Positions 47,293 to 54,859 are shown, counted from the first letter of the stretch. The stretch: DNA of 64,000 bases from Gammaproteobacteria bacterium (GCA_015709635.1 CP054180.1:2232001-2296000); one strand, 5' to 3'. Translations and numbers: made by a program. Notes: generated from the sequence alone by a model not told the origin.

Positions 47293-47328
47293 TTTCGTAA
47301 TCAGTAGGTCGGAGGTTCGACTCCTCTC
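47293..47328 (+). other. tRNA-Thr(CGT) 3' fragment, likely attachment-site relic
   Basis: TTTCGTAATCAGTAGGTC, then GGAGGTTCGACTCCTCT, reproduces the anticodon loop (anticodon CGT), the 3' anticodon stem, variable loop and T-arm of bacterial tRNA-Thr(CGT). The 5' half and a pairing acceptor stem are absent. Fragments of this shape are what tyrosine integrases leave at the far end of islands inserted in tRNA genes. The surrounding 47251-47587 holds no convincing gene. Confidence 0.65.
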
Positions 47329-47780
47329 AACATAACAATAAAAATCAATTGGTTAATAAGAATATCCCTAAAAAATAAGCTTACCTCGATAATTTTATAC
47401 AAATTAGTCCTAGTATTAGTCCCAGCTAGCTTCTTGGTTGCAGTTGGACATTTCTGGATCATCTATAGCTTTAACCACCGGCTCAATAGGTTCATGTTCA
47501 TCATTGAATGCAACTATCAAACAATTCATTAATCATGTTTTCATGAGTCATTATCAAAATTATCAGCTTCAAAACAACAATTAAGATTTGCAAGAAATAA
47601 GAAAACTATGGAATGAATGGGATCCCATAGGAATTCTCCCAGACGAAAATGACATTCTGGATGAATATGATTTCTATCTTGAAACTACGCTTTCATTGTT
47701 AAAACGAAAAGCAGCAACTAACGAAATCGAGAGTTATCTTACTTTTGTCATTGAAGAATTGATGGAACTTGAAAGTACAT

Positions 47781-49359
47781 AGTCATCCCTGCAAAACACT
47801 TAGAGCCTGCATGAACTGCAGGAATCATCAAATTTTAGACGGCATTGATCCCTGAGAATTTATACTATTCGCATCAAAACACTGAGAGAATCAAGAGGAA
47901 CTGAAATGCCGACCGATGATTTTTTTCGAGCGCGTCTCGATCAGATAATTGATCTGCGTCATCCCCTGGCAGTGCTGTCGAATCGACTGCCGTGGGCTGA
48001 TATTGAAGCAGCACTTGTCCCTGCTTTTGAGCGTAAAAACCGTCAGGGTGAAGTGTTGGAGATCAACGATCTTTTTGGCACAACATTGGCGATTGCCAGT
48101 GGGGGCGTGAGCACTGCGGGTCGCCCCCGCTTGCCGATCCGGTTGATGGCATCGTTGCTGTATCTGAAGCATGCGTTCAACCTCAGTGACGAAGAGCTGG
48201 TGGTTCGCTGGTCGGAGAATGTGGTGTGGCAGTATTTCAGCGGCGAGGAATATTACACATCGAAGTTGCCGTGTGATGCCACCCAGATTGGCCGTTTCCG
48301 CACCGCCATTGGTGAAGCTGGTGTTGAGAAGCTGCTGAAGGCAACGATTGACACTGCGGTGCACACCAAGGCGGTCAAACCGGCTGAATTCAAACGAGTG
48401 ATTGTTGACACGACAATTCAGGAAAAGGCAATTGCGCATCCGGTGGATAGCCGGTTACTGGAAATTGCTCGCGGCAAGATTGTGCAAGCAGCCAGACGGG
48501 CTGGCATCACCTTGAAGCAAACCTACGCCAAAGAAGGCAAGGCGCTGCGCCGAAGGGCAGGCGGCTATGCCCACGCCAGGCAATTGCGGCGTCTGCACAA
48601 AACCGTTAAACGCCAACGCACGATCCTTGGTATCGTGCTGCGGGAGATCCAGCGCAAACTGGCAACCGTGACGACGGTCTGTGCCGCATCGCTGCAGCAA
48701 TTGACCACGCTATTGGAACGGGCAGGACGGATTCATAAGCAGCAACCCAAGGACAACAACAAACTCTATGCATTGCACGCACCGGAAGCCGAATGCATCG
48801 GCAAGGGCAAAGCACGCAAACCTTACGAGTTCGGAGTTAAAGCCGGCATTGCTGTTACGCACAAAAGCGGCCTGATAGTCGGTGCCAGAACCTTTCCTGG
48901 CAATCCCTACGATGGTCATATTCTCCACCAACAGCTCGAACAAACGCACAGGCTACTCGAAGATACCGGATCAATACCGAAGCAGGTTATTGCCGATCTC
49001 GGGTTCCGGGGAGTGGATGCTGACAATCCGGCAGTGGAAATCATCCATCGCGGCAAGTACAAGTCGCTGACGAAACCGCAGCGGCGCTGGCTCAAGCGCC
49101 GGCAGGCCGTGGAACCTGCAATCGGGCATCTGAAGTCGGATCACCGAATGAATCGCTGCTGGTTACCAGGTCAGTTGGGTGATGCACTGCACGCTGTGTT
49201 ATGTGCGGCTGGCTACAATCTGCGCTGGCTGATGAGAGCTATACACCGTTTGGGCATCAAGAATTCTTTATTGCGACTTGCGCTGCTGCAACTGATCAAC
49301 ACCTTTTACACAAAACGTTCGTTTGTCGGCATGACTGTGTGAATTTTGCAGGGGCGACT
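47781..49359 (+). mobile_element. Complete IS5-superfamily insertion sequence
   Basis: Ends are imperfect inverted repeats AGTCATCCCTGCAAAA and TTTTGCAGGGGCGACT, flanked on both sides by the 4-base repeat ACAT (47777-47780 and 49360-49363). The element is 1579 bases with one transposase. An intact target duplication and an exactly rejoinable target gene suggest a recent insertion. Confidence 0.85.
47906..49342 (+). CDS. IS5/IS1182-type DDE transposase
   Basis: 478 residues. N-terminal MPTDDFFRARLDQIIDLRHPLAVLSNRLPW is the DUF772-type domain; the DDE catalytic residues appear in VDTTIQEKAIAHP, VIADLGFRGVD and VEPAIGHLKSDHRMNRC. No frameshift is needed and the gene is complete. GC content is clearly above the AT-rich surroundings. 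Confidence 0.92.
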   Translation: MPTDDFFRARLDQIIDLRHPLAVLSNRLPWADIEAALVPAFERKNRQGEVLEINDLFGTTLAIASGGVSTAGRPRLPIRLMASLLYLKHAFNLSDEELVVRWSENVVWQYFSGEEYYTSKLPCDATQIGRFRTAIGEAGVEKLLKATIDTAVHTKAVKPAEFKRVIVDTTIQEKAIAHPVDSRLLEIARGKIVQAARRAGITLKQTYAKEGKALRRRAGGYAHARQLRRLHKTVKRQRTILGIVLREIQRKLATVTTVCAASLQQLTTLLERAGRIHKQQPKDNNKLYALHAPEAECIGKGKARKPYEFGVKAGIAVTHKSGLIVGARTFPGNPYDGHILHQQLEQTHRLLEDTGSIPKQVIADLGFRGVDADNPAVEIIHRGKYKSLTKPQRRWLKRRQAVEPAIGHLKSDHRMNRCWLPGQLGDALHAVLCAAGYNLRWLMRAIHRLGIKNSLLRLALLQLINTFYTKRSFVGMTV

Positions 49360-49440
49360 ACATACGTTGAGCGATGCAAACCCATTGAATTCGCAAGAAG
49401 GATGCAAGCATGGTGTGTTAACCGTGAATTGAGGAATTGA

Positions 49441-49793
49441 TTACCCAATCCATTTCAACGGCACGAAACAATAAAATTCACTTCAATAAATACTATGCTT
49501 GAGTGAATAATATTCAAAAAAGATATATATTTCTGTATATTTTCATGTGCTTTTGTGTTAGCATATAAAATTGGACTAACAATCGTTAGATCAAAGTTGA
49601 AAGCAAATTTTTATTATATTTAATTGTTAATTAACGCCCGTTAATTACAGTCAATTGTATGTTTGGTGTCTTTGTATCGTTTTGACACAAAAATAGTAAC
49701 CGAGAAAGTGAAGCAGTCATTTATATTATGGGAAAGGAAAGCTATAAAAGAGTATTACTAGCATAGTATAAATGATTGTAATTGGCAGTATAA
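49441..49793. other. AT-rich stretch with a 20-base palindrome
   Basis: No gene seen. TAATTAACG-CC-CGTTAATTA is a perfect 9-bp stem at about 49627-49646, and CTAAC-AATC-GTTAG stands at about 49575-49588. Together with the HUH replication remnant just downstream these may be remains of a rolling-circle origin (inference). Confidence 0.4.
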
Positions 49794-50159
49794 TTTTATA
49801 AAGATTTAAAAGGTATTATTGTTGAAGAAAACATTCATGGTAGACCTCATTATCATATTCTTTTACATAAGCCTGAAAAAATGGATTTTGATAGATTTGT
49901 GATTAAACTAGAGAAAGTTGAGAGATTATTATGCAATGAGAATTCACAGTTAAATCTAAATAAATACAGTTTAACTGCCAGCATAAGAAATCTACTATCT
50001 CAGCCTTGCTATGATTCTTATTATGCCAAGGTTTCTAAATTTCACAATAAATTAGCAGGCTACTTAAGTAAAACGGTATCAAATTATTACATACTTCAAG
50101 GTAGAGCTTTTAATCGGGCAAATGACAGACTGGACTTGTATGTTGATTTTTATCAGTGA
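49794..50159 (+). pseudogene. HUH replication-initiation protein, 5'-truncated
   Basis: The frame is open from 49794, well before its first ATG at 49881, and encodes DLKGIIVEENIHGRPHYHILLHKPEKMDF. HYH within GRPHYHILL is the metal-binding HUH motif of rolling-circle Rep endonucleases. The C-terminal part (KFHNKLAGYLSKTVSNYYILQGRAFN) continues, but no catalytic Tyr motif can be assigned with certainty, and the N-terminal motif I is missing. A relic of a plasmid or filamentous-phage replicon. Confidence 0.6.
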
Positions 50160-50233
50160 TAGAACGCAAGGAAATCTTGAACTGCTTGCATTAATCACCT
50201 CATTTTCTTTTTTGCGTCAATATTAAAAAATAA

Positions 50234-50641
50234 TATGTAATTCAAGTTAATGTATTTGATGACGGAGAAGCTACCGAGCTCTTTGAAGCGTTGCGCAACT
50301 TCAATGGGGGCGAATTTGAATTTGGTGAAATTCTCAAAGCCACTAAACTTCCACTGGATGTTCCTCCGCCTGACGTCACTGTGCCAGAGCGTAGTTTCTG
50401 CTTTACTGGCACCTTTGCTTATGGTTCTAGGTCGTTTTGTCAGAATGCCGTGCTCAAACAAGGGGGTCTGGCGCTTAATAAAGTTACACAAAAACTGGAT
50501 TATCTTGTTATCGGTGTGTATGCAACCGATGCTTGGGCGCACTCCAGCTATGGAAGAAAAATTGAACAAGCCATGGAATACCGTGACCGTGGATTTCCGA
50601 TAGCAATAATCAGCGAAGATCATTGGGTCAGGTTTGTCTGA
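50234..50641 (+). pseudogene. BRCT-domain protein, N-terminus lost
   Basis: A clear BRCT domain (RSFCFTGTFAYGSRSFCQNAVLKQGGLALNKVTQKLDYLVIG...EDHW). The homologous frame extends upstream of the first ATG (50291) to 50234 as IQVNVFDDGEATELFEALRNFNGG and is preceded by a stop. Full-length relatives carry about 100 more N-terminal residues, so this is a 5'-truncated fragment. BRCT domains bind phosphoproteins or DNA ends. Confidence 0.72.
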
Positions 50642-50724
50642 GAGACCCAGAGCCACCGGATTTTTCAACAAAATCGAATTGTTGTAGGCTTCGGCTTTCA
50701 AAATGAATTGCGCCCCAAGAAATA

Positions 50725-51051
50725 ATGGAAAATCCGCTCGCTAAACTTGCGCTTGACTACTGGTATCAAGTTCTTATGGTAGTCAGCATTTTCATTTTTG
50801 CACTTACCGGAGCTGGATTGCTTCCTGCATTCCCCACCATCCCAGCCACCTTGATCTCCCTTGGCAGTTTCTTCATCAGCCTTGGCGAATGGATCAATCA
50901 TCCACTTCAAACAAGAATTATTCCGCAAACGACTCATAGCCCTGCCGGCATAGCCACAAGCTACCCGCGCAATAACACGCCAACCGGAATTACTTTTGTT
51001 TTGCTCGGATTCTGCCTTGCTGGTTTTGGTATCTATAAAATGTTTAGTTAA
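50725..51051 (+). CDS. Hypothetical two-segment membrane protein
   Basis: 108 residues, MENPLAKLALDYWYQVLMVVSIFIFALTGAGLLPAFPTIPATLISLGSFFISLGEWINHPLQT, with two N-terminal membrane segments and a third at the C-terminus. I have the impression of a conserved island-borne family, but no function is known. The minus-strand frame across it is a shadow. Confidence 0.65.
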   Translation: MENPLAKLALDYWYQVLMVVSIFIFALTGAGLLPAFPTIPATLISLGSFFISLGEWINHPLQTRIIPQTTHSPAGIATSYPRNNTPTGITFVLLGFCLAGFGIYKMFS

Positions 51052-51124
51052 GTCATGACCGCACTTCGGACACTTCCGATATAAAGGCGTAAATTTCCAG
51101 CCAGGATCAAGGGTTTTCATTGAA

Positions 51125-51358
51125 TTAAAATTCCCTTGGCCAAGTTGAAACTGAAGAGTCAGCCATAACCGCTCGCACTTCGTAAAAATCCAGCACTTCT
51201 GGAACATTCTCAACATTAGTCAATGCCAGAGTGTCTTCCGGCAATTTATCGCCGGGCTTCCAGTTGTCTTTAATGTTGCCAACGCCAAGGTGCTGAGCCA
51301 GCGCTTTGGCATTTGATGTTTTTCCGCATCCTTGCGGTCCGTAAATAATTACACTCAT
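51125..51358 (-). CDS. Small P-loop protein
   Basis: 77 residues: MSVIIYGPQGCGKTSNAKALAQHLGVGNIKDNWKPGDKLPEDTLALTN. Walker A GPQGCGKT is at residues 7-14. Start at 51358 because AAGGAGGAGAA precedes it; an ATG at 51403 has none. Too short for a complete ATPase; resembles phage-type mini-kinases or loaders. Function unknown. Confidence 0.65.
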   Translation of the reverse strand: MSVIIYGPQGCGKTSNAKALAQHLGVGNIKDNWKPGDKLPEDTLALTNVENVPEVLDFYEVRAVMADSSVSTWPREF

Positions 51359-51403
51359 TTCTCCTCCTTGGAGATTAATAATTATTGATAGTATGTTTCC
51401 CAT

Positions 51404-51473
51404 GAAAACCGTTGCCCCGTTTGAAAAGGCGGCAATTGAGATTCTGGAAACCGCGTCTAGCTGAGTTTGTCAA
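51404..51473 (+). repeat. 70-bp accessory-region repeat, copy 1
   Basis: Begins GAAAACCGTTG and ends CGTCTAGCTGAGTTTGTCAA. Can be read as the C-terminal tail KTVAPFEKAAIEILETASS and a TGA. Core (51423-51473) matches copy 2 at 47 of 51 positions. Immediately followed by hairpin CAACAAT-CTGAA-ATTGTTG. Confidence 0.8.
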
Positions 51474-51503
51474 CAATCTGAAATTGTTGTAACCTCTTGA
51501 GTC

Positions 51504-51755
51504 ATGAATACTTCTCTCAAAATAGATCAATCGTTTATTGTGCATGTCACCCACGACATCGAATCCGGCATGTGGGTTGCCGTGTGCGATGAGATCGGCT
51601 TGGTTACTGAATCTGATACTTACGAAGGATTGACCGAACGCGTGTGGGAAATCGCCCCGGAAATCGCAATAGAAAACGGCATCGATGTCAGCATCGAGAC
51701 GATGCGCCTCAGCTTCCAGCAAGATCAAACAGCCCGCGATAGGATTTTCCTGTAA
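51504..51755 (+). CDS. DUF1902 antitoxin-like protein
   Basis: 83 residues with the HicB-like beta sheet domain: IDQSFIVHVTHDIESGMWVAVCDEIGLVTESDTYEGLTERVWEIAPEIAIENG. DUF1902 proteins pair with HicA-type mRNA interferases and neutralise them. The partner toxin follows after 3 bases but is frameshifted, leaving an antidote without an active toxin. Confidence 0.85.
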   Translation: MNTSLKIDQSFIVHVTHDIESGMWVAVCDEIGLVTESDTYEGLTERVWEIAPEIAIENGIDVSIETMRLSFQQDQTARDRIFL

Positions 51756-51758
51756 TTT

Positions 51759-51960
51759 ATGGGCAGCGGCCTCTATCCGCAATTGCGGAGCATTTTGCTT
51801 GAGAACGGCTGCACATTCATCCGGCAAGGAAAAGGCAGCCATGAAATATGGCGCAGCCCTATTTCCGGCAAAAGCTTCCCGGTTCCCGTAACCATCCATC
51901 GTATCCAGATTCACCGCTAACGCTATTCTGAAGCAGGCCGGAATTAAGGCGGCCATTTAG
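51759..51960 (+). pseudogene. hicA: HicA-type toxin, frameshifted
   Basis: Begins as a standard HicA (MGSGLYPQLRSILLENGCTFIRQGKGSHEIWRSPISGKSFPVPVTI) including the catalytic His in GKGSHEIW. One extra base near 51891-51895 (in CCATCCATCG) throws the frame to a stop; shifting by one restores VSRFTANAILKQAGIKAAI and TAG at 51960. Inactivated mRNA interferase or, less likely, a sequencing error. Confidence 0.85.
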
Positions 51961-52050
51961 TATCCGGCATTTAGAACCGATACGGCTGGCCGGATAAGCC
52001 TGATTAAGTGCGACTGTCAAGATTATCAAAGTACTTGTATAATATGCGCC

Positions 52051-52365
52051 ATGAAAACATTGCGCTTTACCGGATCCAGTCTTGATGATCTTAAAAATTT
52101 TCCGATGGAAGCGCGCAGGGCAATAGGCTTTGAACTTTACGCTATACAGTGCGGATTGATGCCGTCCGATTTCAAGCCAATGCTTTCTGTAGGTTCCGGA
52201 GCTTATGAAATCAGGGTGCATGTGCTTGGCGAGTGGCGGGTTATCTATGTCGCCAAGCTGCATAATGCCGTTTATGTGCTGCATGCATTTCAAAAGAAAA
52301 CACAGAAAACCAAGCGCGAGGATATTGAATTGGCGGCACGTCGTTATAAACAAATAGGAGAATAA
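52051..52365 (+). CDS. HigB-like (Gp49/RelE) toxin
   Basis: 104 residues: MKTLRFTGSSLDDLKNFPMEARRAIGFELYAIQCGLMPSDFKPMLSVGSGAYEIRV...GEWRVIYVAKLHNAVYVLHAFQKKTQKT. This is the phage-derived Gp49-like HigB pattern, a ribosome-dependent mRNA interferase. The antitoxin gene follows 3 bases later, toxin first as in higBA. Looks intact. Confidence 0.88.
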   Translation: MKTLRFTGSSLDDLKNFPMEARRAIGFELYAIQCGLMPSDFKPMLSVGSGAYEIRVHVLGEWRVIYVAKLHNAVYVLHAFQKKTQKTKREDIELAARRYKQIGE

Positions 52366-52368
52366 AAA

Positions 52369-52653
52369 ATGGATAAAGAGCCCATCATTGAGTCCAGCGG
52401 GAATGTATTCGCCGACTTGGGATTCTCTCCTGAAGAATCCGCCTTGCTTGCCATGCGAGCAGAATTGATGAATCGCTTGCGGAAAATAATTAACGAGCGA
52501 GGTTGGACACAACAGGAAGCATCCAAAATACTTGGCATCGGCCAATCGCGCGTCTCCGATTTGGTACGCGGTAAGTGGGATAAATTCAGCCTTGATATGC
52601 TTATTACGCTCGTAACCCGCACTGGCATGCATGTTGAATTGGCGATTGTTTAA
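52369..52653 (+). CDS. XRE-family antitoxin of the HigB-like pair
   Basis: 94 residues with a helix-turn-helix (RLRKIINERGWTQQEASKILGIGQSRVSDLVRGKWDKFSLDMLITL) of the HTH_37 type that partners Gp49-like toxins. AGGAGAATAAAA precedes the ATG. Expected to bind its own promoter with the toxin. Confidence 0.9.
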   Translation: MDKEPIIESSGNVFADLGFSPEESALLAMRAELMNRLRKIINERGWTQQEASKILGIGQSRVSDLVRGKWDKFSLDMLITLVTRTGMHVELAIV

Positions 52654-52665
52654 CGCCATCAAGCG

Positions 52666-53019
52666 ATGACTATCCGCATTGAAGAATTGCACAGCATCGA
52701 TTTCAGCGACATGGCCGAAGGCGAGAAATTGCTCCCTATTCATCCTGGAGAAATTCTGCGAGAAGAGTTTCTGATTCCTTTGAAAATCACCCCCTATGCG
52801 CTCTCGCTTGCATTGCAAATTCCGGCCACCCGTATCAACGATATTGTGCGAGAACACCGTGCAATCACTATCGATACAGCGCTCAGATTGGCGCGATATT
52901 TCGGCAACACTGCCGAATTCTGGATGGGGCTGCAAACCGATTACGACATGGCTGTTGCGCGAGACTCCTTGCGCGATGCTCTGAATCGGATTCGAAGGTT
53001 TGATCCTGCTCATGCATGA
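52666..53019 (+). CDS. higA: HigA-type antitoxin without adjacent HigB
   Basis: 117 residues: LPIHPGEILREEFLIPLKITPYALSLALQIPATRINDIVREHRAITIDTALRLARYFGNTAEFWMGLQTDYDMA, the HigA addiction-module signature. A cognate HigB (a RelE-like toxin) would normally lie directly upstream; here another pair precedes it, so this antitoxin is orphaned or works in trans. Confidence 0.9.
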   Translation: MTIRIEELHSIDFSDMAEGEKLLPIHPGEILREEFLIPLKITPYALSLALQIPATRINDIVREHRAITIDTALRLARYFGNTAEFWMGLQTDYDMAVARDSLRDALNRIRRFDPAHA

Positions 53020-53065
53020 CTGGGGAGTAAACCAAGGCTGAGAAATAACGCATTGTCGCCACTCA

Positions 53066-53135
53066 GAAAACCATTGATTCGCTTGAAAAGACGGCAATTG
53101 AAATGCTGGAAGCCGCGTCTAGCTGAGTTTGTCAA
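53066..53135 (+). repeat. 70-bp accessory-region repeat, copy 2
   Basis: GAAAACCATTG...CGTCTAGCTGAGTTTGTCAA. Reads as KTIDSLEKTAIEMLEAASS and TGA. Located just after higA. Confidence 0.8.
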
Positions 53136-53137
53136 AT

Positions 53138-53620
53138 TCATCGTTCCCGGCCGCACCTAATTGGCGCAATCCAATCCATCACGCCGTTGATCAAATCCAC
53201 GCATGCCATCAGATTACCTTTGTAGTCATAGTAGTAACTGACCTCGCGTTCCGGATCTTCCGGCCTATCGCTTCCACGCAATGCGGTCACACAAATCGAT
53301 TTGCGCATGCTGACGTGCACTGGCACCCGATGGGATCTCATCCCCTCAGTAGTACCGGAATCCGCTGGAACATCATCTAGTTCGGCTTTTATGCCGGCAC
53401 TAACACGAGTGTGTATAGTTTCGTCCGTCTTGAGTGGCATGAACGCGCTTGGATCGCCGTTGATTTCGTCGTAACATGCCACCATGACGCCATAATCGTT
53501 GTAAAAATAATGAACTAACCGATCGGGATTATCAGTGGAGCATTCACCACGCTCCCACATCACACGTATTAATTTAACTTTCTCGACCTTTAATGGGCGC
53601 TGGAGTCTTTTAATGGGCAT
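53138..53620 (-). CDS. Hypothetical protein made of two repeats
   Basis: 160 residues from MPIKRLQRPLKVEKVK; GGAGG stands five bases before the ATG at 53620. The two halves are related: NPDRLVHYFYNDYGVMVACYDEINGD...MPL and DPEREVSYYYDYKGNLMACVDLINGVMDWIAPI. No signal or membrane segment. I do not recognise it. Starts divergently from, and overlaps by 8 bases, the gene on the other strand. Confidence 0.65.
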   Translation of the reverse strand: MPIKRLQRPLKVEKVKLIRVMWERGECSTDNPDRLVHYFYNDYGVMVACYDEINGDPSAFMPLKTDETIHTRVSAGIKAELDDVPADSGTTEGMRSHRVPVHVSMRKSICVTALRGSDRPEDPEREVSYYYDYKGNLMACVDLINGVMDWIAPIRCGRER

Positions 53621-53924
53621 AAAAACCTCCGAATCGATAGTGAAAATTGCCTCTAAAATTGAAGCAACTCTCAAGAAACAACAGTATCCTGGGCAAAATA
53701 GCCTCATACCTCAGCAAATCCGCGCACTCTCCGAGCAACTCGGAGAACGCTATCCTTACGCCGCCGATTGCGCGCGCAAAATTGCACGACACGCCGATGA
53801 GTTCTACTGTGCCAGAAAACATGAAAAAACCATTGGCGGCGCTGACATGTTGTGGAGCAAAATGAAAGCGCAAATCACCATAATCAGGCACATCGGAGAA
53901 AGTATGGAACGGGATGAAGAATGA
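53613..53924 (+). CDS. Hypothetical helical protein
   Basis: 103 residues (MGIKTSESIVKIASKIEATLKKQQYPGQNSLIPQQIRALSEQLGERYPYAADCARKIARHADEFYCARKHEK). GGAG seven bases before the ATG supports the start at 53613. Mostly alpha-helical, no known domain. The back-to-back overlap with the minus-strand gene is unusual and suggests joint regulation or that one of them is not expressed. Confidence 0.55.
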   Translation: MGIKTSESIVKIASKIEATLKKQQYPGQNSLIPQQIRALSEQLGERYPYAADCARKIARHADEFYCARKHEKTIGGADMLWSKMKAQITIIRHIGESMERDEE

Positions 53925-53936
53925 ATTGATCCTCCC

Positions 53937-53987
53937 GGAAGAGCGGCGATTGAGATGCTTGAAGCCGCGTCCAACTGACTTTGTCAA
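53937..53987 (+). repeat. Accessory-region repeat, copy 3
   Basis: 51 bases, 41 of 51 identical to copy 2. Reads as GRAAIEMLEAASN and TGA; most changes fall in third codon positions. Located just after the helical protein gene. Confidence 0.75.
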
Positions 53988-54143
53988 CTTGGATGAAGCG
54001 ATGTATCGCAATGAATGATGGGTAGAACTGAGCGTCTACCAATCAGTTAGACCGCAGAATTTTTCCCAATCAGTTCCACCCATAAGAAGCGAGAAGCTTG
54101 TTATGTGTGATTCAGGCGTTCGCAATAGAACCGTTAGTAGGTA

Positions 54144-54188
54144 GCCCAGCTCGCCAAAGCAAAGGAAAAGAAGGAAAGCGAGCCGGGC
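54144..54188 (+). other. Stable hairpin with purine-rich loop
   Basis: GCCC-A-GCTCGC pairs with GCGAGC-C-GGGC (one A-C mismatch) around a 23-base purine loop CAAAGCAAAGGAAAAGAAGG. It stands in a stretch (53990-54418) where I see no convincing gene; a 76-residue minus-strand frame 54036-54266 has no support. Possible structured RNA or mobile-element end. Confidence 0.4.
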
Positions 54189-54418
54189 CGTGAGGAAGTA
54201 AACCATTGCTAATTCAACCATCCGACTACGCATATAACTACGCGCTGGCTGATGCGGTATATCCATCTTAAGAGCCTGATGAATGTTTTACATCTTACCT
54301 GAAAAAATTATCAAATGCAAATGATTATCATTTTCACGATAACTTACCCTGCTAGATACTTTGATTCGGAGATCAATAATTGTTAACAAAATGTTTCCCA
54401 TGAGATACAATATCAATC

Positions 54419-54691
54419 ATGAAATACGAACTGTAAATCACTCAAACATTCAACCAGTAATTCAAAAAACTGGACAAGCAAACCAGCATCAAACTGCTGG
54501 AACGGTTGAATCGCGCTGAATCCGGTAATCTTGGAGATTACAAAGCAATCGGCAAAGACCTGTTTGAACTGCGCTGCTTCTTCGGCGGCGGCAACAAAAG
54601 CAACCAGGACAGGGACATTGAAAAAGCAAAACAGATACTGGACAACCTTGAGACAGGGTTTGATGACATGGATGATGATATCCCGTTTTAG
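54419..54691 (+). pseudogene. RelE/HI1419-type toxin, dead
   Basis: In one frame from ATG 54419: MKYEL, TAA, ITQTFNQ, TAA, FKKLDKQTSIKLLERLNRAESGNLGDYKAIGKDLFELRCFFGGGNKSNQDRDIEKAKQILDNLE. This is the addiction-module killer family, but two stops interrupt the start, and the central strand (roughly LRIYYT...LLL) between FFGGG and GGNKS is missing, as if deleted between GGCGG repeats. Confidence 0.8.
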
Positions 54692-54715
54692 AATATACCT
54701 GAATTATTAGGACAA

Positions 54716-54859
54716 ATGATGAGCTTAATACCGACACCAGAACAGAAAAAATTTGACAAACAATTTCCGCTAAATAAGCCAGTGTACAAGCATGAAGATC
54801 CATCGGGTGGATATGATTTTGTAATGAGTGAGGAAAAACTAGGGCATGTGGACAATTAA
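54716..54859 (+). CDS. Small hypothetical protein
   Basis: 47 residues (MMSLIPTPEQKKFDKQFPLNKPVYKHEDPSGGYDFVMSEEKLGHVDN) with AGGA before tandem ATGs. It is where an antitoxin of the dead toxin would stand, but has no antitoxin-like motif. Too short to classify. Confidence 0.4.
   Translation: MMSLIPTPEQKKFDKQFPLNKPVYKHEDPSGGYDFVMSEEKLGHVDN

Larger units (their letters stand above)
47588..49440 (+). pseudogene. Small gene split by insertion sequence
   Basis: A TTG-started frame (QEIRKLWNEWDPIGILPDENDILDEYDFYLETTLSLLKRKAATNEIESYLTFVIEELMELEST) runs into the insertion sequence at 47781. Removing the element and one copy of the 4-base target repeat rejoins it exactly to YVERCKPIEFARRMQAWCVNRELRN and a TGA at 49440, an 89-residue protein. 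The WDPIG-x-DEYD-x-Y pattern resembles DUF1871-like small proteins that often sit with RHS or contact-dependent systems. The coding parts are 47588-47780 and 49364-49440. Confidence 0.75.

Noticed and set aside
50195..51216. Two minus-strand frames (168 and 172 residues)
   Set aside because: Antisense to the BRCT fragment and to the two-segment membrane protein; only a short MKTLDPGWKFTPLYRKCPKCG stretch looks protein-like, not enough to call a gene.
51375..51956. 193-residue minus-strand frame
   Set aside because: Antisense to the DUF1902/HicA pair.
51859..53097. 412-residue minus-strand open frame
   Set aside because: Antisense to hicA, the HigB/XRE pair and higA, all of which have clear families and ribosome sites.
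51400..54000. Integron cassette array
   Set aside because: The repeats lack the palindromic RYYYAAC/GTTRRRY structure of attC sites and there is no integron integrase.
54036..54266. 76-residue minus-strand gene
   Set aside because: No ribosome site; the stretch is dominated by a hairpin and repeated motifs, so the frame is probably incidental.
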